Of a stretch of 53,946 nt of DNA, positions 7,129 through 15,830 are shown one piece after another (the first letter of the stretch is position 1; every line of letters starts with the position of its first letter). This DNA is from JAXHLG01 sp964505305 (lineage in GTDB: Bacteria > Patescibacteriota > Minisyncoccia > Moranbacterales > DUUL01): contig CAZDHE010000003.1 in the NCBI GenBank assembly GCA_964505305.1, positions 1-53,946 on the forward strand. Reading direction: 5' to 3'. The position numbers were made by a program, and so were the translations under genes. The notes beneath the pieces were generated by a model that made no database searches, had not been told where the DNA came from, and saw only the letters and a program-made list of their open reading frames with translations.

Positions 7129-8340
7129 TTACCTAAGATAACAATAAAATCTGTTAAAAACCATTCCGATCACAATCGAAGCGACAACTCCCAAAAGAAA
7201 AAGCCAATTAAGGGAAACAAAAAAAGACAAAACAATGACCAACGATGTCATTACCGCTCTCCCCGAAACTAAACAAATCTGTCTAAAAACACTAAATTCA
7301 TCCACTAAATGATGTTGCTGAGAGGCTTTTTCAAAAATAAAAGCATCCAAGGGAATGCGGTAAAAAATTCTCATAAACTTATGATAAGCATCTATCACAA
7401 AAACATGCAGAGCCGTGAAAGCAAATATTTTCAAAAGCCATCCGAGGGCATAAAAAAAGCTGCCGGTTTTTAAAACCTTTTCTTTTTTGTGATCCGCCAA
7501 TTTTCCGGCAAAGACTTGCAAAATAATTGTAATTGCCACAACAAATGTAGACAAAAAGCCTATCTCCAAATAATTGCCGTTTAGCAATTCATAAAGAAAG
7601 ATCGGCCAAATAAAAATGGGCAAGGAAGACTCCATTCCATCCAGGAAAAACAACCAAGCCGCTTGTCGATTTTCTTTGGAAAAAATCTTTTTGATAATTT
7701 TGTATTTGCTCCAACTGAATTTTTCTTTGGTTCTGGGTAAAAATATATAAGGAATAGCCGAAGCGCCGAAAATTACAATGCCGAAAATAAACAAAGTATT
7801 GAATCCGGAATTAGCTATGATAAATCCGGCCGCAATCGGCGTCACCACACTTAAAAAACTCAACACAGCTTCCACCACCCCCACTTCCTTGCCCCTGTCT
7901 TTCTTGTTGGTAAACTTGGCAAAATCAATATTGTAAGGAATCCAGTATAAAAACCTCCAAAAAGCGATTAAAAAAACCATTATGGGAGCAATAATCCAGA
8001 TATTATCTTTGTTTAGTAAAAAAACAGCTGTATAAAACAACGCCCCCACAAAGGAACTCGTTCTAATAGCTCGACGAAAGCCAAACTTGTTCAAAGAAGG
8101 AGAAAGAAAAAAAACCAGCAATAATTGCAAAAAAAATCCGGCTAAATAATAAAAGGCCACATATCTAACACTTTCCCCAAATGTTTCGTATAAGAAAATA
8201 GGCAGAAAAACGCTAAACAAACCCACCGCCACGTTGGTTATAGCCTTGCCGTAAAAAAGGGAAAGAAACCCCTTTGATAATTTTTCCTTAAAATAATGAG
8301 GTTTTCTGATATTAAGATGATGGTGATTACAATAATACAT
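7129..8340 (-). CDS. MFS-type membrane transporter with His-rich N-terminus (copy B)
   Basis: 403-residue paralogue of the gene at 5762-6970, similar along its whole length (for example GLFSVFLPIFLY, FWRFLYWIPYNIDFAKFTNK, HHLVDEFSVFRQ). The N-terminus has HHH at 6-8 and PHYF at 14-17, so the histidine-rich tail is kept but reshuffled. Around ten to twelve hydrophobic segments. It is the upstream member of the pair, and one promoter may serve both. Substrate unknown; drug or metabolite export is a family-level guess only. Confidence 0.8.
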   Translation of the reverse strand: MYYCNHHHLNIRKPHYFKEKLSKGFLSLFYGKAITNVAVGLFSVFLPIFLYETFGESVRYVAFYYLAGFFLQLLLVFFLSPSLNKFGFRRAIRTSSFVGALFYTAVFLLNKDNIWIIAPIMVFLIAFWRFLYWIPYNIDFAKFTNKKDRGKEVGVVEAVLSFLSVVTPIAAGFIIANSGFNTLFIFGIVIFGASAIPYIFLPRTKEKFSWSKYKIIKKIFSKENRQAAWLFFLDGMESSLPIFIWPIFLYELLNGNYLEIGFLSTFVVAITIILQVFAGKLADHKKEKVLKTGSFFYALGWLLKIFAFTALHVFVIDAYHKFMRIFYRIPLDAFIFEKASQQHHLVDEFSVFRQICLVSGRAVMTSLVIVLSFFVSLNWLFLLGVVASIVIGMVFNRFYCYLR

Positions 8341-8411
8341 TGATTTAAGTTAAAGCCCTAAAAACAAAAAACTCAATAACCAAAAAGCAGCTCCGGGGAA
8401 TTGCTTTTAAA

Positions 8412-8573
8412 AGGAGTTATTTCCAAACACCGCTCCCACCGCAACTCCACCTTTTTGCTAATTTTTCCAAAAATTTTTTGCCTTAGCTCCGGCCATTCCG
8501 AATACTCGGAGCAAAACAATTTATCTAAAAAATTAGAGTTTTCTTGACGAAGCGGTTTTTAAAGCAGTCCCTA
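8412..8573. mobile_element. Degenerate MITE-like element next to mtaB stop codon
   Basis: About 160 bases similar to the element at 35867-36028: GTTATTTCCAAACACCG at the left, CTTTTTGCTAATTTTTCCAA and TTTTTTGCCTTAGCTC inside, TTTATCTAAAAAATTAGA near the right. The right terminal repeat has decayed (GCGGTTTTTAAAGCAGTCCC). It ends exactly at the CTA that forms the minus-strand stop codon of mtaB. It has no ORF of its own. Confidence 0.6.
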
Positions 8574-9854
8574 AAAAATTTGATCGCAGCCTTTTTGGTA
8601 AGAATATTTTACTAAATCTCCCCTTCTTATTTTTTCCCCTCCGATTTTTTGCAAATCGCCCTTGATGTCAAAACTAAAACGGCTTTTTCCAACAAAGGTT
8701 TTTTCTTGTCTATTTAATCTTTCCACTACCAAATCCATTTCCCGATCTTTAAAATTGGCTAACTTTTCTTCTCTTAATTTATCGCTCAACTCGCGAAGAC
8801 TCCGGGAGCGAGCAGTTTTATCCGCTTTTGAGTTTTTGGATCGCAATTTTGCCGCCGCGGTTTTTGGATGCTCGGAATAAGTAAATACATGGATTTTGGA
8901 AAATCCGATTTTTCGGCAAAATTCCCGGGTTTCTTCAAAATCATCATCCCCCTCCCCGGGAAAACCGACTACAACATCCGTGGTTAAACAAATCCGAGGA
9001 ATTTCTTTTTTTAAAAAAGCAACCTTTTGAATAAAATCTTTTTTCCGATAAGGTCTATTCATAAGCTTTAAAATTTTATCGCTCCCGGATTGAGCCGGAA
9101 TGTGAAGGTGCGGGCAAATTCGGGAGTTTTGCTTGATTAAGCCGGCAATTTCAGGGGTAATCTCGTTAACTTCAATAGAGCTTAAACGAATCCTTTTTAT
9201 TTCAGTTTCCCGTAAAATATTCTCCAATAAATTTTCTAATTTAATTTGCCCCGACTTATATCTCCCAATATGGATACCGGTCAGCACCACTTCTCTATAA
9301 CCGGCTTGCTCGGCTTTTCTTATTTCCCTTATAACATCTTCGGGATTTTTATTTATTTTTTCTCTTCTGGCGTATGGAATAATACAGTAGGAACAAAATT
9401 GGTCACAACCGTCTTGAATTTTCAAAAAATATCGGTTCTTGCTTCTGTCGGATAAGGCGATTTTTTCCTTAATTTGATTTTTTCTGTTGGCCAAGTTTAA
9501 AAAACACTCCAATTCTCGCAATGTCTCCCGGGGATGTTGATGATTAACCGAAGATAATTTAATATCCTTGTCTAAAATTTGTTCCAGCAACTCTCGATAA
9601 ACCGCTACAGCGCAACCCGTCACAAAAATTTTTACCCCGGGGTTTTCTTTTCGAGTTTTTTTAATGGCTTTTTGGCTTTTATTGAAAGCGCTTCGGGTAA
9701 CAGCGCAGGTGTTTATTATGACAAAATCACCCTCTTCTTCCCCGCCTAACTCTATTTTTTCAAAACCGTATTTTTTAACCAGCCGGGAAATTAAAATCCC
9801 GCTATCATATTGGTTAACCTTGCACCCAAAAGTGATTACTTTAAACTTTTTCAT
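8571..9854 (-). CDS. mtaB: tRNA (t6A37) methylthiotransferase MtaB
   Basis: Radical-SAM enzyme that converts t6A37 to ms2t6A37 in tRNAs reading ANN codons. The 427-residue protein has the N-terminal UPF0004 domain with cluster cysteines C11 (TFGCKVNQYDS), C50 (INTCAV) and C81. The radical-SAM CxxxCxxC follows at C150, C154 and C157 (GCDQFCSYCIIPYARR). PAQSGSDKILKLMNRPY and VVVGFPGE are also present, and a TRAM-like tail closes it. The TFGCKVNQYDS start favours MtaB over MiaB. It is a single gene with a MITE-like element abutting its stop codon. Confidence 0.92.
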   Translation of the reverse strand: MKKFKVITFGCKVNQYDSGILISRLVKKYGFEKIELGGEEEGDFVIINTCAVTRSAFNKSQKAIKKTRKENPGVKIFVTGCAVAVYRELLEQILDKDIKLSSVNHQHPRETLRELECFLNLANRKNQIKEKIALSDRSKNRYFLKIQDGCDQFCSYCIIPYARREKINKNPEDVIREIRKAEQAGYREVVLTGIHIGRYKSGQIKLENLLENILRETEIKRIRLSSIEVNEITPEIAGLIKQNSRICPHLHIPAQSGSDKILKLMNRPYRKKDFIQKVAFLKKEIPRICLTTDVVVGFPGEGDDDFEETREFCRKIGFSKIHVFTYSEHPKTAAAKLRSKNSKADKTARSRSLRELSDKLREEKLANFKDREMDLVVERLNRQEKTFVGKSRFSFDIKGDLQKIGGEKIRRGDLVKYSYQKGCDQIF

Positions 9855-10352
9855 TTAATTAAGCCCTCCATTACAAAGCTTTTAAAGACAAGGATGAACA
9901 TAAAAACTTGTTGAATTTTAAGTTTGCAACTGATGATGCCCGCATATACTCAATAGTTTAATATAAACCGATAGCGAACTAAATCAGCAACTACAGAAGT
10001 CGAACTTCAGAGACTTTTAAAGAAAGGCCGGCTTGACAGAAGCGCTTAAATCAATTTGCAAATTCGACACCCGGGAATAAGAAGAAAGCCAAGATTAATT
10101 CCAATCATTCAAGGGCAATATCAAATCCTTATCCAGCCGAAGTTAAAAATCCGGATTAGAATAGTAAATAATAATCATTCAGTATTCGTTTTAAAAAAAT
10201 CCTCCTTTAATAATTTTACAGAAAACAGCGAAGAACTCTTCATAAACTTTGTAGCTCGGAAATAAAACTTTATTAAATCAATAGCTTCACTTTCTATCTT
10301 TCGGCTTTTTTATTACTCGATTTTTCCCAGCTTTGATTCCGCCTTTGTATTT
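9855..10352. other. Intergenic stretch between receiver gene and mtaB
   Basis: About 500 bases with no gene I would support. It holds a copy of the GCATATACTCA...TTAATATAAA segment (9940-9967) and a partial GCAGAAGTCGAACTTCAG hairpin (about 9992-10012), matching the arrangement at 7009-7103. The rest is AT-rich. A short open frame at 10056-10265 has a biased, low-complexity translation and no family resemblance. Confidence 0.5.
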
Positions 10353-10715
10353 TTACTCCAGGTTTTCCTTTACCTTTTCCAATATCTCTTTGGGTTTGTA
10401 ATCGGATTTGACTAAATAACTTTTAGCTCCCAAGGCAAGAGCTTTTTGAACATCTTCCATTCCGCTTAAATTGGTTAATAATAAAACGGGGGCCTTGATT
10501 TTTTCCCGCTTAACTTCCTCCAGAACCTCAAATCCATTTTTTTTGGGCAGAATCAGGTCCAACAGAACCAAATTGTACTTATTTTCCTTGATTTTTTCTA
10601 ACCCCTCCTTGCCATCGGAGGCGGCGTCAACCTCCAAGCCGGCTTCCTCAAAAACATCTTGGAGAGTTTCTCTCATAGTAACTTCATCTTCAACTAAAAG
10701 AATCTTTTTTTTCAT
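10353..10715 (-). CDS. Single-domain response regulator (receiver only)
   Basis: CheY-like receiver of 120 residues with no output domain. Acidic pocket E9/D10 (LLVEDE), phospho-acceptor D53 (LVLLDLILPKKNG), switch residue T81 (LLLTNLSG) and the conserved lysine K103 (YLVKSDYKP) are all present, so phosphorylation should be possible. It lies 86 bases downstream of the histidine kinase gene on the same strand, so the pair is probably a two-component system. The output must be by protein-protein interaction or through another protein. The first domain of the double-receiver protein at 40238 is similar. Confidence 0.9.
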   Translation of the reverse strand: MKKKILLVEDEVTMRETLQDVFEEAGLEVDAASDGKEGLEKIKENKYNLVLLDLILPKKNGFEVLEEVKREKIKAPVLLLTNLSGMEDVQKALALGAKSYLVKSDYKPKEILEKVKENLE

Positions 10716-10801
10716 AGCATTTATTTAAAAATTACAAAGGTTTAGCAAAGTTAAATTTATTTATATTTTTTTAATCTACTTAAAGACTCTCGGGGGAATA
10801 A

Positions 10802-11722
10802 TCAACAAAGATGAAAAGAGACGTAAAAGTCAGTGCCTTTGTCTTCTTCCGAATCAAACCAAATCTTTCCGCGCATCTCTTCGATTAAAGTCTTAGCTAC
10901 GTAAAGACCGACGCCGGTACCGTCCGATGTCGCTTTAACTGCATTTTCCGCTCGGTAAAATTTCTCAAAAATACGTTTTTGGTTTTCTTTTTTAATTCCG
11001 CATCCTTCATCCTTAACCGCCACAATCACTCTACCATCCTCTTTCCACGCTTCAATTTTTACTTCGCTTTTTTCATAGCTGTATTTTGTAGCATTATTAA
11101 CGAGATTATCCAAAGCAATTTCCAGTTTTTTTCTATCCGCCTTAACGCAAAATTCATCCTTGGAAAAAAATTTTGTTTTAATCTTAATTCCCTTGGCTCG
11201 AGAGAATAACTCATTTTCTTTAACAACCTCTTTTATTAATTCCTTTAAGTCCACTTTTTCCAAATGAATTTCTTTTTTGCTTCTGCTTAATCTCGACAAA
11301 TAAATAAAATCACTAACCAATTCTGACATCTTTTCAGCGGAGTTGGTTAATCTTTGTATATACCTCTCCTGTCCTTTGGTCTTCTTTTCATTTAAAAGCT
11401 CTATGTTCCATTTTATGCTGGTTAAGGGGGTTTTTACTTGATGAGAAATTAAATCAATAAATTCTTCTTTTAGCTTATAATTGTCTATAACCTTCCTGGA
11501 AGACTCGGCAATCAAATTACCTATAAATAGAATCAATACAGCCTCGGCCGCCACCAGCAGAACTCCTTCCCTGGGATCGCTCATTGCGCTTTGAGCCCAC
11601 CAATAAGTCGCCACCATGGCAAAGATGTTAACCGCCGCCATCTCCAATAAAAGAACATCCGGCAATTTCCAAATCGAAACTCCGTACTTTTGAGCATCTT
11701 CTTTTAGTTTTTGAAACAACAT
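10802..11722 (-). CDS. Membrane-bound sensor histidine kinase
   Basis: 306 residues. Two hydrophobic segments at about 25-45 and 53-70 with only a short loop between, so there is no large external sensor domain. The HisKA domain carries H94 (FIDLISHQVKTPLTSIKWN). The HATPase domain has the N box (LDNLVNNATKYS), G1 (VKDEGCGIKKENQ), F box (IFEKFYRAEN) and G2 (GTGVGLYVAKTLIEEMRG). All catalytic parts are intact. It is followed by the receiver gene at 10353-10715. The signal is unknown; a membrane or cell-envelope cue is plausible given the buried input region. Confidence 0.92.
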   Translation of the reverse strand: MLFQKLKEDAQKYGVSIWKLPDVLLLEMAAVNIFAMVATYWWAQSAMSDPREGVLLVAAEAVLILFIGNLIAESSRKVIDNYKLKEEFIDLISHQVKTPLTSIKWNIELLNEKKTKGQERYIQRLTNSAEKMSELVSDFIYLSRLSRSKKEIHLEKVDLKELIKEVVKENELFSRAKGIKIKTKFFSKDEFCVKADRKKLEIALDNLVNNATKYSYEKSEVKIEAWKEDGRVIVAVKDEGCGIKKENQKRIFEKFYRAENAVKATSDGTGVGLYVAKTLIEEMRGKIWFDSEEDKGTDFYVSFHLC

Positions 11723-11817
11723 TTTGGAAGTTTAATTTTTAGGATTAAAAAAAATACCAACTAATTAATCACTAATGTTATGTGTTAAGGCTATCTTTTT
11801 TGAAAAACCTCTAATGT

Positions 11818-11846
11818 TTGACTTCCGCATTTGCAGAAGTCGAAAG
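11818..11846. repeat. GAAGTC hairpin repeat, decayed copy
   Basis: TTGACTTCCGCATTTGCAGAAGTCGAA: the GACTTC/GAAGTC arms pair, while the outer arms are reduced. The word-like pyrimidine repeat (CCCTTACTTTTTGCTTCTTG, then TTTGTCATTTGTCATTTCAA) follows and runs to the stop codon of galU at 11937. Confidence 0.55.
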
Positions 11847-11936
11847 TCTCTCCCCTTACTTTTTGCTTCTTGTCCCTTTTATTTGCCATTTGAGCTTTGT
11901 CATTTGTCATTTCAACCTCTCTTACCCCTTAGCTCC

Positions 11937-12791
11937 TTACAATTCCTTCATAAACGTCCTTAATTCACCCCTAATGTCATCTCTCTCTACTGCAAAAGAA
12001 AGAATGGTTCTCAGATAATTCAACGGGTCTCCGGTGGTCATCCACTCCCCGTCTTCCACTTCCTTTGCAAAGCATTTGCCTCCCTTTTTAATATAATTTC
12101 TAACAGCATCCACTACCCAAAGCTCATTGTCTTTGCCTAAGGAAGTTTCTTTTAAAGATTCCACAATTTCGGGAGTGAGAATCATTCTACCAAAACTTGC
12201 CAGGCGAGAAGGGGCTTTGTCGACATCCGGTTTTTCCACAACATCTTCCACCTGATTATCTTTATCCTTTAAGCTGATGATGCCATATTTATTCACTTCT
12301 TGCTTTTTCACTTTTTGAGCCCCCAGAATGGGCGATTGTTTTTTTTCAAAGTCTTTTACCATGCTTTTAGTAAAGGATTCTTTTGCTTTAACAATATCAT
12401 CGCCGTAACAATAAACGAAAGGCTCTTTCTCCACCAATCCGGAGGCTGATAATATAGGGGTTCCATTGCCATAAGGACCTTTTTGTCTAACATAAATAAA
12501 ATTGGCCATATCGGAAATTTTTCTTATTTTTTCCAATCTTTCAAGTTTCCCTCCTTTTTCAAGTTCATTCTCCAATGCCCAGCTTTGATCAAAGTGGTCC
12601 TCTAAGGGCTTTTTATCCCACTTAGTTACTAAAATAATATCTTTTATGCCGGCCTCCACTAATTCCTCCACAACAAGCTGAATAACCGGTTTATCAACTA
12701 TTGGCAGCATTTCTTTGGGCATAGATTTAGTAGCAGGCAAGAGCCTAGTTCCGGATCCGGCCACTGCCACTACGGCTTTTTTGATTTGCAT
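11937..12791 (-). CDS. galU: UTP--glucose-1-phosphate uridylyltransferase
   Basis: Makes UDP-glucose from UTP and glucose-1-phosphate, feeding cell-surface glycan synthesis. The 284-residue product has the nucleotidyltransferase signature AGSGTRLLPATKSMPKEMLP at 11-30. It also has the VDKPVIQ segment, the GNGTPIL uridine-binding region, YGDDI with the metal-binding aspartate, and the ending WMTTGDPLNYLRT. The length is normal for bacterial GalU. It lies 57 bases downstream of gatC on the same strand. A decayed hairpin repeat and pyrimidine-rich words abut its stop codon. Confidence 0.93.
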   Translation of the reverse strand: MQIKKAVVAVAGSGTRLLPATKSMPKEMLPIVDKPVIQLVVEELVEAGIKDIILVTKWDKKPLEDHFDQSWALENELEKGGKLERLEKIRKISDMANFIYVRQKGPYGNGTPILSASGLVEKEPFVYCYGDDIVKAKESFTKSMVKDFEKKQSPILGAQKVKKQEVNKYGIISLKDKDNQVEDVVEKPDVDKAPSRLASFGRMILTPEIVESLKETSLGKDNELWVVDAVRNYIKKGGKCFAKEVEDGEWMTTGDPLNYLRTILSFAVERDDIRGELRTFMKEL

Positions 12792-12848
12792 TTTAATATT
12801 TTTACTTTTTAAACAAATTATAAAGTTGTAAAAAATTGAGTAAAAAAT

Positions 12849-13157
12849 TTACCTACCATTTTTCAGAACCGTGTCCACCTTCAAAAAGTCATCCTTTTTT
12901 CTTGGAAAATTTCCTTTAATAAGTTCTAATTCATTTTTATCTGCCTTTTCAACCTCATCTTGCCTTAAGTGAGATTTTTTTTGATTGTAATGATCAAAAA
13001 AATCCACTTTTTCAACCGGCGCCTCTTGAATATAATTAAAGTATTCCAGAATTTCTTCCAATTCCTCGGTGAAGCCGGTTTTTTCTTGCTCAGTCAAGCT
13101 TATCCTGGATAGATTGGCTATTTTATCCAATTGCTTGGAAGTAATATTTTTTTTCAT
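12849..13157 (-). CDS. gatC: Asp/Glu-tRNA amidotransferase subunit C
   Basis: Small subunit of the GatCAB amidotransferase, which converts Glu-tRNA(Gln) or Asp-tRNA(Asn) to the amidated form. About 102 residues. The N-terminal helix (LDKIANLSRISLTEQEK) and the EELEEILEYFNYIQEAP segment fit the GatC fold; the usual aspartate-rich linker is represented by FFDHYNQKKSHLRQDEV. I chose the ATG at 13157 over a TTG one codon upstream. gatA and gatB are not in the window. Its neighbours are galU downstream and a coiled-coil gene upstream. Confidence 0.82.
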   Translation of the reverse strand: MKKNITSKQLDKIANLSRISLTEQEKTGFTEELEEILEYFNYIQEAPVEKVDFFDHYNQKKSHLRQDEVEKADKNELELIKGNFPRKKDDFLKVDTVLKNGR

Positions 13158-13203
13158 CAAGATTAATTACTTATAAGAATAATTCTTGCAAATTTTTCAA
13201 CAC

Positions 13204-13527
13204 CTACTCATTCTTTGCTTTTGACATTTTAGTCCTGTTTTCCTTGAGTCTCTTTTCGATAATTTTAATATTCTCTGTTTGTTGAAATCTTTTTTTATCA
13301 AGAGTTTCTTCTTCTTTTTTGAGTCTTTCTATTTCCATTTCCAAGCGTTCCTTTTTCTTGCCAAGTCTTCTTTTCTCCACGGCAATTTCGTTTCTGCGAT
13401 TGTCCAATCTTCGCAACTCTGCCGTTGAGATATTTTTTTGTCCTTCCAGTTCTCTATTTTTATTTCTTAGCGCTCTTTCATCTTCATTTGGCATAAATTT
13501 AGGTAATTCAAAGTTTATAAAATCCAA
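13204..13527 (-). CDS. Coiled-coil hypothetical protein
   Basis: 107 residues, almost entirely charged and helical from about residue 14 to the end, with dense Lys, Glu and Arg heptad-like spacing (EKRRLGKKKERLEMEIERLK). No membrane segment, signal peptide or cysteine. The first 15 residues (MDFINFELPKFMPNE) are the only non-coil part. I do not recognise a family. It lies 46 bases upstream of gatC and 112 bases after lspA on the same strand, so it may be co-transcribed. A structural or scaffolding role is only a guess from composition. Confidence 0.6.
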   Translation of the reverse strand: MDFINFELPKFMPNEDERALRNKNRELEGQKNISTAELRRLDNRRNEIAVEKRRLGKKKERLEMEIERLKKEEETLDKKRFQQTENIKIIEKRLKENRTKMSKAKNE

Positions 13528-13639
13528 GAGTATTCATCAATAATAATCCCTTTTAAATTCGGTTTTATGGTAATTATTGCTTTCTATCCAATTTGTTAAC
13601 TCTTCTTAAAATCTAAAATCAACATCAATAAAGCGCTTC

Positions 13640-14065
13640 TCAGCCCAATATTTTATTAAAAAACCGCCCGATTCCAAAAATTTTAAAGATAAAAATAAAA
13701 ATACCCAAAACTATGAAAATGTCAGCTAAATTAAAAATCGGAAAATCTCCTATTTTGAAATAATCCACCACGCAACCAAAACTAATTCTATCTATAAAAT
13801 TAGAAACAGCTCCTCCCAAAACCAGAAATAATGGCCAGTTATAATTAAAGCTGAAAATTAAATAAAATAATCCCAACAGAGCAATTGTCCACCCCATCCA
13901 AAACAACAATCCCTCTAAAGGTATCCCCCAAGAAAGCAAAGGATTGCAAACAAAAGAAATTCCAAAAAAACCTTCGCTTTGAGACAAAAAGCCTCGACTC
14001 ATCAAAACTTTAAGAATTTGATCGGGGATAATAGCCAGGAAGAGAAGAAAAAGTTTATTTTTCAT
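13640..14065 (-). CDS. lspA: Lipoprotein signal peptidase (signal peptidase II)
   Basis: Membrane aspartic protease that removes signal peptides from lipidated prolipoproteins. 141 residues with four hydrophobic segments. The catalytic aspartates are D92 in GGAVSNFIDRISFG and D115 in FNLADIFIVLG; D15 in the PDQILK segment matches the conserved N-terminal aspartate. The start codon lies inside the preceding DksA-type gene (11-base overlap), so the two are likely translationally coupled. Its presence implies that lipoproteins are made, although I found no clear lipobox among the secreted proteins in this window. Confidence 0.9.
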   Translation of the reverse strand: MKNKLFLLFLAIIPDQILKVLMSRGFLSQSEGFFGISFVCNPLLSWGIPLEGLLFWMGWTIALLGLFYLIFSFNYNWPLFLVLGGAVSNFIDRISFGCVVDYFKIGDFPIFNLADIFIVLGIFIFIFKIFGIGRFFNKILG

Positions 14066-14417
14066 TTTTACTTTTGCAGGTTATACAATTTTTAGCAGCC
14101 GGGTAAACTTTCAACCTTTCCAATGGAATCTCTTCATTGCAATTCTCACAAATTCCATATGTCCCCTCTTCTATTTTCCGAAGAGCTTCTTCCACGTTCT
14201 TAAGATCTTTTTCCAAAGATTCAGTAATACCCACTCGGGTAGCATAATCCTCTACCTCTTCGGCATTGTCCTCTTTATCTCTTCCATAGTCTTCATATTT
14301 AGCTTCGTAGTTGCCGTCTTCTTCTCTATTGGCAATCCTGTTTAAATCTCCTTCCAGCTTTTTCTTTTCCTTCAAAAGCTCCTTTTGAAGAACCTGCTGA
14401 GTTTTTTGATCTATCAT
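14055..14417 (-). CDS. DksA/TraR-type zinc-finger protein
   Basis: 120-residue protein with a long charged N-terminal helical region (about 5-85) and a C-terminal four-cysteine zinc finger: C90, C93, C111 and C114 (YGICENCNEEIPLERL, then NCITCKS). This is the DksA/TraR/YocK pattern. DksA proper binds the RNA polymerase secondary channel with an acidic coiled-coil tip; here the EEDGNYEAKYEDYGRDKED loop is acid-rich, so a similar role is possible. It overlaps lspA by 11 bases, an arrangement also seen in other bacteria. Specific function is inferred. Confidence 0.85.
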   Translation of the reverse strand: MIDQKTQQVLQKELLKEKKKLEGDLNRIANREEDGNYEAKYEDYGRDKEDNAEEVEDYATRVGITESLEKDLKNVEEALRKIEEGTYGICENCNEEIPLERLKVYPAAKNCITCKSKNEK

Positions 14418-14681
14418 AAAATTTATAAATTATTTTTTAAACGCTTTTCTCCTGTTGGTAATTGTACCATCGCATTTTTTTAAAGGCAAGAGAGGGGTAA
14501 ATTTAAAAATAACTCATAATCGGCAAATATTTTATCTTTGACATTGATTTATTGATTTTGCACATTTCTGCCAACCAGCCTTTTTCAAAAAATCCCTGAG
14601 GTTCGACTTCAGTCCGCTTACTGCTTACTCCTTATCCTTTGATTCCTTCCTCGCACCCCTTATTTTTCAATTCTTGCTTTT

Positions 14682-15830
14682 TTAAATTTGCAACTCCATC
14701 AAATCCCGGGTTTTTCTATCTATAAAATACAACTTATCCTCTTTTTTATTTACTAATAAATTAACCGCATCAACAGAAATCTTTTCTTCTATGGTATCGA
14801 TTAAGCGTTCTTTCTTTCCTGTTTCTATGTCAATTTTCCAAAAAGTGTCTTGGGAATAAAAATTTTCCTCTTGCCAGCTTTTAAGCAAGTCTCCGTCTTC
14901 CTCTCCTTGGGAAGAAAAACCTGTTATCATCCCGCAATACAAAGACTCTTCATCTTCCGACCAAGCACACTTTTCAATCGTTGTCGGAAAATTAAAAGTA
15001 TAATAATTATCATTTTTCATATCCAAATAACCCAAATCCAGACCCTCTTCCTTTTTATGAGATATTAACAACTTATCTCCGCTTGGAGACCACTTGCAAT
15101 CAAAACCCTCTTTCCATTCTATTAACTCCGTCTTTTCCCTCTCGGTTAAATCCACCAAAAAAACTCCTTTTTCTTTTTCCGTTTTATTGTTTTTAGGATA
15201 ATACAGAACCTCCTTGCTTTCCGGCCTTGTTTTTAAAGAAATTTCCGCAAAATCCGTATCTATTATCTTTTTCCAGTTTCCGCCCTCCGCATCGGAGACA
15301 TCAATCTCGGAAACATCGTTTTCTTTGTCTTGAAAGTGATACACCAGCCCTCCTTCTAAAATATTCCAACCCGCTTCTTTTATCCCTCCTTTTAGATCAG
15401 CAACCTCCCCGTCGGAAAGATTAAAAACTTTAAAACCCTCCTCCGTTTGAATCAACGTCCTACTTCTATCAAAAGACCATTTTATATTTTTAATATTCTT
15501 AAATGGGTAAGACTCCAAATTTTCTATGAAAACCTCTTTACCGGGAGTTAATTTTAAAAAATTATTATTATTGTAGTATAAAACATTGCGCTTATCTCTA
15601 TCAAAGACAACACTGTTAATTTCACCTTCGGCTATTTTCCTTATTAAATCACTATTCAGATTCGCGCCTTCTTGTTTTTGCTCTTTAGGCTCTTCTCTTC
15701 TTTCCGCTTCTTCGTTAACAATTTCTATGGGTTTTTTATTATCCTCCCTTAAAAAATACCACCCTCCGGACAACAGCACCAGCAAAACAAAAAAGCTGCC
15801 GGCTATTATGAAAATTTTTTTGCTTATCAT
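14682..15830 (-). CDS. Membrane-anchored beta-propeller-like protein (TolB/PD40-like)
   Basis: 382 residues. One N-terminal membrane anchor (about 5-26) is followed by a charged linker (EEAERREEPKEQKQEG) and then an extracytoplasmic domain. That domain has repeated strands such as WSFDRSRTLIQTEEG, CKWSPSGDKLLISHKK and CAWSEDEESLYCG, the W-S-x-D/S pattern of TolB/PD40 propeller blades. The start overlaps the upstream 943-residue gene by four bases (ATGA), so the two are co-translated and probably act together at the cell surface. Known propellers of this type bind proteins; the ligand is unknown. It is the last gene of the secretion-like operon. Confidence 0.7.
   Translation of the reverse strand: MISKKIFIIAGSFFVLLVLLSGGWYFLREDNKKPIEIVNEEAERREEPKEQKQEGANLNSDLIRKIAEGEINSVVFDRDKRNVLYYNNNNFLKLTPGKEVFIENLESYPFKNIKNIKWSFDRSRTLIQTEEGFKVFNLSDGEVADLKGGIKEAGWNILEGGLVYHFQDKENDVSEIDVSDAEGGNWKKIIDTDFAEISLKTRPESKEVLYYPKNNKTEKEKGVFLVDLTEREKTELIEWKEGFDCKWSPSGDKLLISHKKEEGLDLGYLDMKNDNYYTFNFPTTIEKCAWSEDEESLYCGMITGFSSQGEEDGDLLKSWQEENFYSQDTFWKIDIETGKKERLIDTIEEKISVDAVNLLVNKKEDKLYFIDRKTRDLMELQI

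Noticed and set aside
10056..10265. 69-residue plus-strand ORF between mtaB and the receiver gene
   Set aside because: Isoleucine/arginine-rich with no recognisable domain, on the strand opposite to all genes in this arm. Probably chance.
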